This document shows positions 59,878-64,000 of a stretch of DNA of 64,000 nt, piece by piece. The position numbers and the translations under genes are program-made. The notes beneath the pieces are model-generated. The model was not told the DNA's origin and searched no databases. It saw only the letters and a program-made list of their open reading frames with translations. The stretch covers positions 8,958,001 to 9,022,000 of the forward strand of contig JAPYXD010000466.1 of the NCBI GenBank assembly GCA_030998225.1, given 5' to 3'. Position 1 is the first letter of the stretch; every line of letters begins with the position of its first letter. This DNA comes from Diplolepis rosae. Lineage: Eukaryota; Arthropoda; Insecta; Hymenoptera; Diplolepididae.

Positions 59878-59921
59878 AACCCGATCTAATCAGATCAAAT
59901 TTTTTTTCGAGGGCATCTATT
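59878..59921. repeat. LINE target duplication and right part of repeat C
   Basis: AACCCGATCTAATCA (59878-59892), then 'gatcaaattttttttcg' and 'agggcat', the end of the AGATCT-rich repeat seen whole at 47925-48095. Confidence 0.8.
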
Positions 59922-60015
59922 AAATACTAGTCGAACAAAATGAATTTGATAAATACCTAATTCACCCAAAGTGAATAACAATAAGCGTTACATAGGAAAT
60001 ATTAAGGAGTTAAAT
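59922..60015 (+). repeat. Dispersed repeat D, left half of the interrupted copy
   Basis: Matches 49838-49925: 'actagtcgaacaaaatgaat', 'ttcaccca', 'gcgttacataggaaa'. The right half is at about 62735-62880. Confidence 0.7.
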
Positions 60016-62694
60016 AACCTTCCCTGTGACTGGGACCTTGACGAAGTCCTCTTGGCTGTGCCAAAAAAGGACGGGTGGCGAGGCTTAGCAGGCGGCCCTC
60101 GGGCCATAGAGGTTGCAGTGAAACGATGAATCGGTGAAAAAATGCGGGGGGCTCTATAAACGGGTTTTATCGTTGAAAGAGGGGTACGCTACAGACGCGT
60201 TCATCTCCATGAATGGGGAAGGATGTATGTATGGCATCGCAGCCGCTGTCTTTCCCGACCCATTAGAAGGCGGGGTTGATGTGAGCCTGGCTTTGCCGAG
60301 GTGGTGCGCCGTGCGGGATCAAGAGCCAGCCCCTTCGGGACGTTAAACAGTTAGTGCGTATTGAACACAGGTATCGGAGCCTGTGTTGCTTCGAGCGAGT
60401 CCGGTCTGTTTTGGTGGTTTTGGGCAGCCTCTTTAACACTCACGAGTGTTCGATAAAAAGCGGGGCGGAAATCCAGAAGAGACTGGAATCCGACCCTATA
60501 TCGAAAGTAATGAGGATCCTCCAGAGACACAGGCAAGCCAAGGGATTGATGTACTGGTGGAACGACCAGTTGGCGGCTCTACGTAGAGAATCCCTCGCAG
60601 CGCGGCGAAAATTTACCCGCTCAAAGGGGGATGCTATGCTGCACGAGGCATGGAAAGCGGCCAGAGCAGCTTTCAGGCGAGGCATAAAGAAAAGCCGACT
60701 TTAATGCTGGAAAGACTTGATCGGTGAGGTCGAGAAGGACCCATGGGGTCTCGTCTTCAAAATAGTCACCAAGAAATTGGTGACTAGAAGAAAGACCCCG
60801 AACCTGGATAATCCTGAACGAGTCAAGTACATTGTGCGGAGTTTGTTTTCATACGTGGAGCCGTTCCAAAGACAGGACCGAAGTTCCTGCGTGGTCTGGC
60901 ACGAAGAACTCTTCACTTTCGAAGAACTAAAGAGAGCGGGTGGAAGGCTTATGGGAAATATAGCGCCAGGTATCGACGGGGTGCCGAACAAGATCCTCAA
61001 AGAGATGATCGGGGTATACCCGGAGATCCTAGAAGCCTTCAACTCCTGTCTTCAGGAGGGGAGGTTCTTCGTAGACTGGAAGAAGCAGAGGTTGGTCCTG
61101 CCGAGGAAGGGCAAAAAACCTGTAGGAGTTTGCCTCGTCGTACAGACCAATATGTCTATTGGATACGATGGAGAAGCTTCTGGAGGAGTTGATTCTACAA
61201 CAGCTTCAGGCTCTCTTGGTCGGGGAGAACTGTCTCTCGGAAAACCAGTTCAGATTCAGGGAAGGCAGGTCCACTGTGGACGCTGTCCAAGCTGTGGTTA
61301 GCATCGCCACAAATGCAAGAAAAGGAACTGGTAAGCGTAAGGGATTCTGCGCGTTGGTTAGCATTGACATACGCAATGCGTTCAATACCGCGAGATGGAA
61401 CATCTGCATCGAGGCGATGATGCAGAAAAAGGTTCCAGACTACCTGCAGCGAATGATAGATGACTATCTGAGCGACAGGTGGGTGATTTACGAGGGCGAC
61501 AAATGGTCTCTCAAAGAAGAAATGACATGTGGCGCTCCTCAAGGGTCGCGGGTGGGTCCACTCGTTTGGAACGCGATGCATGACGACTTCCTGCGCATGG
61601 ACCTACCTGCTGGAACGAGCATCATCGGCTTCGCGGATGACGCAATTGTCGTGTGCGCCGTTGACGACGACAAAATCCTGGAGCTGAGGATTAATGAAAG
61701 CCTGCGGCGGGCAAAGCGTTGGTTGGATAGAAGAGGCCTCAAAATGGCCCCTAAAAAAAGCGAGGCTTTGCTCGTCACGGACAGGAGATCCTTTCAGTAC
61801 CCGAGGATCGTTCTCGGAGAGCATGAGGTCGAGTGGAGAACAAGTATAAAGTACCCGGGAGTGCAGTTGGATCGTAGGCTTAGCTTTGGCGAACACCTAA
61901 GGATCATAGCTGCTAAAGCCATCCAATGTGGAGCCAGCTTGGCTCGGCTCATGCCAAACATTGGTGGACCCAGGGAAGTTAAAAGAAGACTGGTGGCGAG
62001 CGTGGTCCATTCGAAGCTGCTTTATGCAGCACCGGTCTGGGCTAATGGCCTACAAAACCATGCCATCCAGAGGAAACTGTTCTCGGCGCAGAGACTCGTC
62101 GCGCTGAAAATAGTTTCAGCATATAAAACTGCCTCGACGAATGCTGTGTTGATCCTGGCGAGCGTCCCACCAATAGATTTATTGGCGGAGGAAAGGCAGG
62201 AGACCTTTTAGCTCCGCAAGGAGCTTATCTGCGCTGACCTGCCATCCGCAAGGATGGAAGGCGCAGACTCGTCGAGAAATGGCAGATGAGATGGCATGGT
62301 GAGCAGGCAGGGAGATGGACCTACCGCCTGATCCCGGAGCTCGCCACCTGGCTGAACAGAAAGCACGGGGAAGTCGGCTTTTACTTGGCACAAGCGCTCT
62401 CGGGCCATGGCTGTTTTAACGCGTACCTGAGGCGCTTTAAGAAGAGAGACGAGGAGATGTGTTGCTACTGCGATTTCCCTGTGGATAGTGCAGAGCACGC
62501 ACTTTTCGTCTGCGCAAAGTGGGGCGTGGCAAGGGAGGCCCTCGGTCAGGCTGTGGGTGCCGAGCTCACTCCTGAGACGATGGTCTCTCTGATGCTCCAG
62601 TCTGAGCGGTTCTGGACGCTCTTCGAGTTATTTATCACACTTGTGATGAAGACGAGTGAGCTCGATGGGTTTTTTTCCTCCTCACCAAAAAAAA
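60016..62694 (+). mobile_element. Second copy of the R1-clade LINE, internally deleted
   Basis: It is clearly related to 54186-59877 (many RT stretches differ by a few percent) but lacks most of the gag and endonuclease regions. A 5' piece with 'gacgttaaac' and a gag-like stretch join directly to the linker after the endonuclease at about 60530. The 3'UTR is also mostly missing, yet it closes with the same 'tcctcctcaccaaaaaa'. It inserted in repeat D. No exact target duplication was identified. Confidence 0.8.
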
Positions 62695-62705
62695 GAACGA
62701 TTTAA
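60354..62705 (+). pseudogene. LINE copy 2 reverse transcriptase remnant
   Basis: Open segments are 60354-60704, 60717-61301, 61159-62211 and 62286-62705, in changing frames. Linker MYWWNDQLAALRRESLAARR, RT text NQFRFREGRSTVDAV, GAPQGSRVGPLVWN and the active site GFADDAIVVCA (about 61628) are present. A TAA at 60702 and a TAG at 62209, plus a small deletion near 62240 (ATIRKDGRR region), break it. The C-terminal finger CCYCDFPVDSAEHALFVC survives. Here RKGFCALVSIDIRNAFNTAR (about 61340), disrupted in copy 1, is readable. Confidence 0.85.
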
Positions 62706-62960
62706 ATAAAACGTTTTCGACGAAAGGATATCAACATGCGTCAGTGGGTTAACATGAGAGGTATGAGTATATCACCGACGCTTAAGGTGCTTCAAACGAT
62801 AGTTGAGTGAAATGAGCATCGGGCGTATTACTTCAACCGGTAATGGTATGGTTCTCTCAGATCAAAACAAATTCTTACCTTGAACCTGTTATTAGTCATA
62901 CGATACATACATACATAAATAGTATACAAATACATTCACACCATTCAATCGCAGCCAATC
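62706..62960 (+). repeat. Dispersed repeat D, right half of the interrupted copy
   Basis: 'catgcgtcagtgggttaaca', 'gatagttgagtgaaatgagc', 'catcgggcgtattact' and 'aaccggtaatggtatggttc' match 49965-50070. Confidence 0.7.
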
Positions 62961-63782
62961 ATATTTTCTACAGGTGGAACAAGGAACGCAGCACGCACTA
63001 GCGCTGAAATCAGCGAAACCGACTTTGGGCGTCCACAACTGTTGAAGTATTGGTCTCAGAAAATTCGTTGAGTTCAAATCAAAGATAATTACGTCCTCTT
63101 TTTTTATGCAACCTTTTACAGCCGGAAGTTACATTTAGTAGGCAAAAAAAAAATATTAATTTGAATATTAAAAAAATATTCAAACGGCTATAACTTTTAC
63201 AATATTCATTCTGCAGAAAAAAAGTTGAATTAAAAGTGATAGATTTAACATTTATCTACAAATTTGGTTCTTTTCAATTTTTTCGAATAAACGAACAGGA
63301 ACAGAATTACATCGCCATTCACATTTTCCAAGACGGCGACTGGAAGCTAGCAGGTACGGTCCCGAATTTTCGGTTTTAGACTCTAATCGTATCCCCCTTT
63401 CAGTTTAGAAAAAAATGTGCAGACTCATATTTTTTCAAATATTTAACATTGTTTTTGGTCTAAATCGACTAAACGACGAGGCGTTGACGTTTTGTTAGTC
63501 ATGGCATGATTTTAGACATTGCACTTTACGTTGCCTGTGGGGTTGGTCGATATATCGACCAGCAGTCAGGTCGGGGACTCTACCTGAGATATCTAGTGAT
63601 TTTATGTATATATTTTGCATTTTATAAGAGGTCAATTTGTACTGAAATTTCCCCGCAGCTAAAAGGTTGAGCGTGAGCGGTTTCGGAGGACGCAGTAACT
63701 GTTACGGTGTGAGACCAGAACGGGAATCGCAGTGAGTATTATATGCAACGAGAACTGCGCCGGGAGAAACGCTTTCGGTATT
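62961..63782. other. Intergenic with a hairpin, no gene seen
   Basis: A perfect short hairpin 'ttggtcgatatatcgaccag' lies near 63543-63562. The block 63100-63400 ('acggctataacttttac', 'ccaagacggcgactgg') has the style of common insect dispersed repeats. The minus-strand ORF at 62892-63077 has no domain. Confidence 0.35.
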
Positions 63783-64000
63783 ATAAAGGGTTTTCCAATA
63801 AGGACATAACAATTTCGTATCGTTATATGAACGCACCCTTAAAATTTTTTAATGAACTGTCAATGTCGAAACGTTAGCTAAAGTCAATATTTTCATCATG
63901 GTAAAGTTCAGGAACCAGCAACGTTTGGAAATTATTAAAAATTACTACCGAAATTCTGAGTCGATGGTCGCAACCTTAAGAGCGCTTACTCCAATTTTCG
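63783..64000 (+). mobile_element. Start of a mariner-like element, cut by the window end
   Basis: A TA-flanked terminus 'aaagggttttccaataagga' opens about 115 bases before a transposase ATG, the usual mariner layout. The other end lies outside the window. Confidence 0.55.
63898..64000 (+). CDS. Mariner-like transposase N-terminus (partial)
   Basis: 34 codons are visible: MVKFRNQQRLEIIKNYYRNS then ESMVATLRALTPIF. This is the first helix-turn-helix region of a Tc1/mariner-superfamily transposase of the type starting with 'eqRv.Ii..yy.n..s...t.RaL'. It has no stop in the visible part, so it could be intact. Which D,D(x)D/E class it belongs to cannot be told without the catalytic core. Confidence 0.6.
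   Translation, partial: MVKFRNQQRLEIIKNYYRNSESMVATLRALTPIF

Overview
This is an AT-rich, intron-bearing, transposon-crowded eukaryotic window, almost certainly an insect nuclear genome. The evidence is mariner, hAT, piggyBac-like and Harbinger-like elements, R1-clade LINEs, and two secreted insulin-superfamily genes with arthropod features. A hymenopteran would fit, but the order cannot be fixed from sequence alone. No prokaryotic genes, CRISPR arrays or intact tRNA/rRNA genes are seen.

Host genes occupy only the first third. A three-exon plus-strand gene (1068-1251, 2614-2888, 6635-6808) has matching intron phases. It encodes a 210-residue secreted precursor with an insulin B-chain cysteine pair (C-x11-C), three dibasic sites and a C-terminal CC-x5-C-x5-C block. 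I read it as a relaxin/gonadulin (Dilp8-like) peptide. Facing it on the minus strand, an exon at 19460-19800 encodes a textbook insulin fold (C-x11-C B chain, GLVDECC...LELYC A chain) with a short uncleavable connecting peptide. This is the form expected of an arthropod IGF-like peptide. A possible C-terminal or 3'UTR exon lies at 16593-16772. The pairing fits the reported ancestral gonadulin/aIGF/relaxin gene cluster.

From about 20 kb onward the sequence is mostly repeats. There are many short inverted-repeat elements (MITEs) with readable target duplications: 8231-8485 and 27402-27613 (hAT, 8 bp), 15671-15918 and 27104-27620 (TTAA), 31818-32178 (TAA), and 45911-47056 and 48876-49078 (TA). 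A dead mariner at 31556-34165 has been split by at least three other elements. A 145-bp satellite (34745-35885) lies between blocks of GGGGAA-type repeats. A CACTA-like transposase fragment (45534-47350) is interrupted by a MITE. At 50800-53245 a core-deleted DDE transposase faces a decayed SWIM/YqaJ-nuclease gene.

The last 10 kb hold a GC-richer R1-clade LINE (54186-59877, 15-bp target duplication, poly(A)), a second deleted copy (about 60016-62694) and the start of another mariner-like transposase cut by the window end (63898-64000). Every transposon gene that can be read substantially carries stops, frameshifts or deletions. The last is too short to judge.
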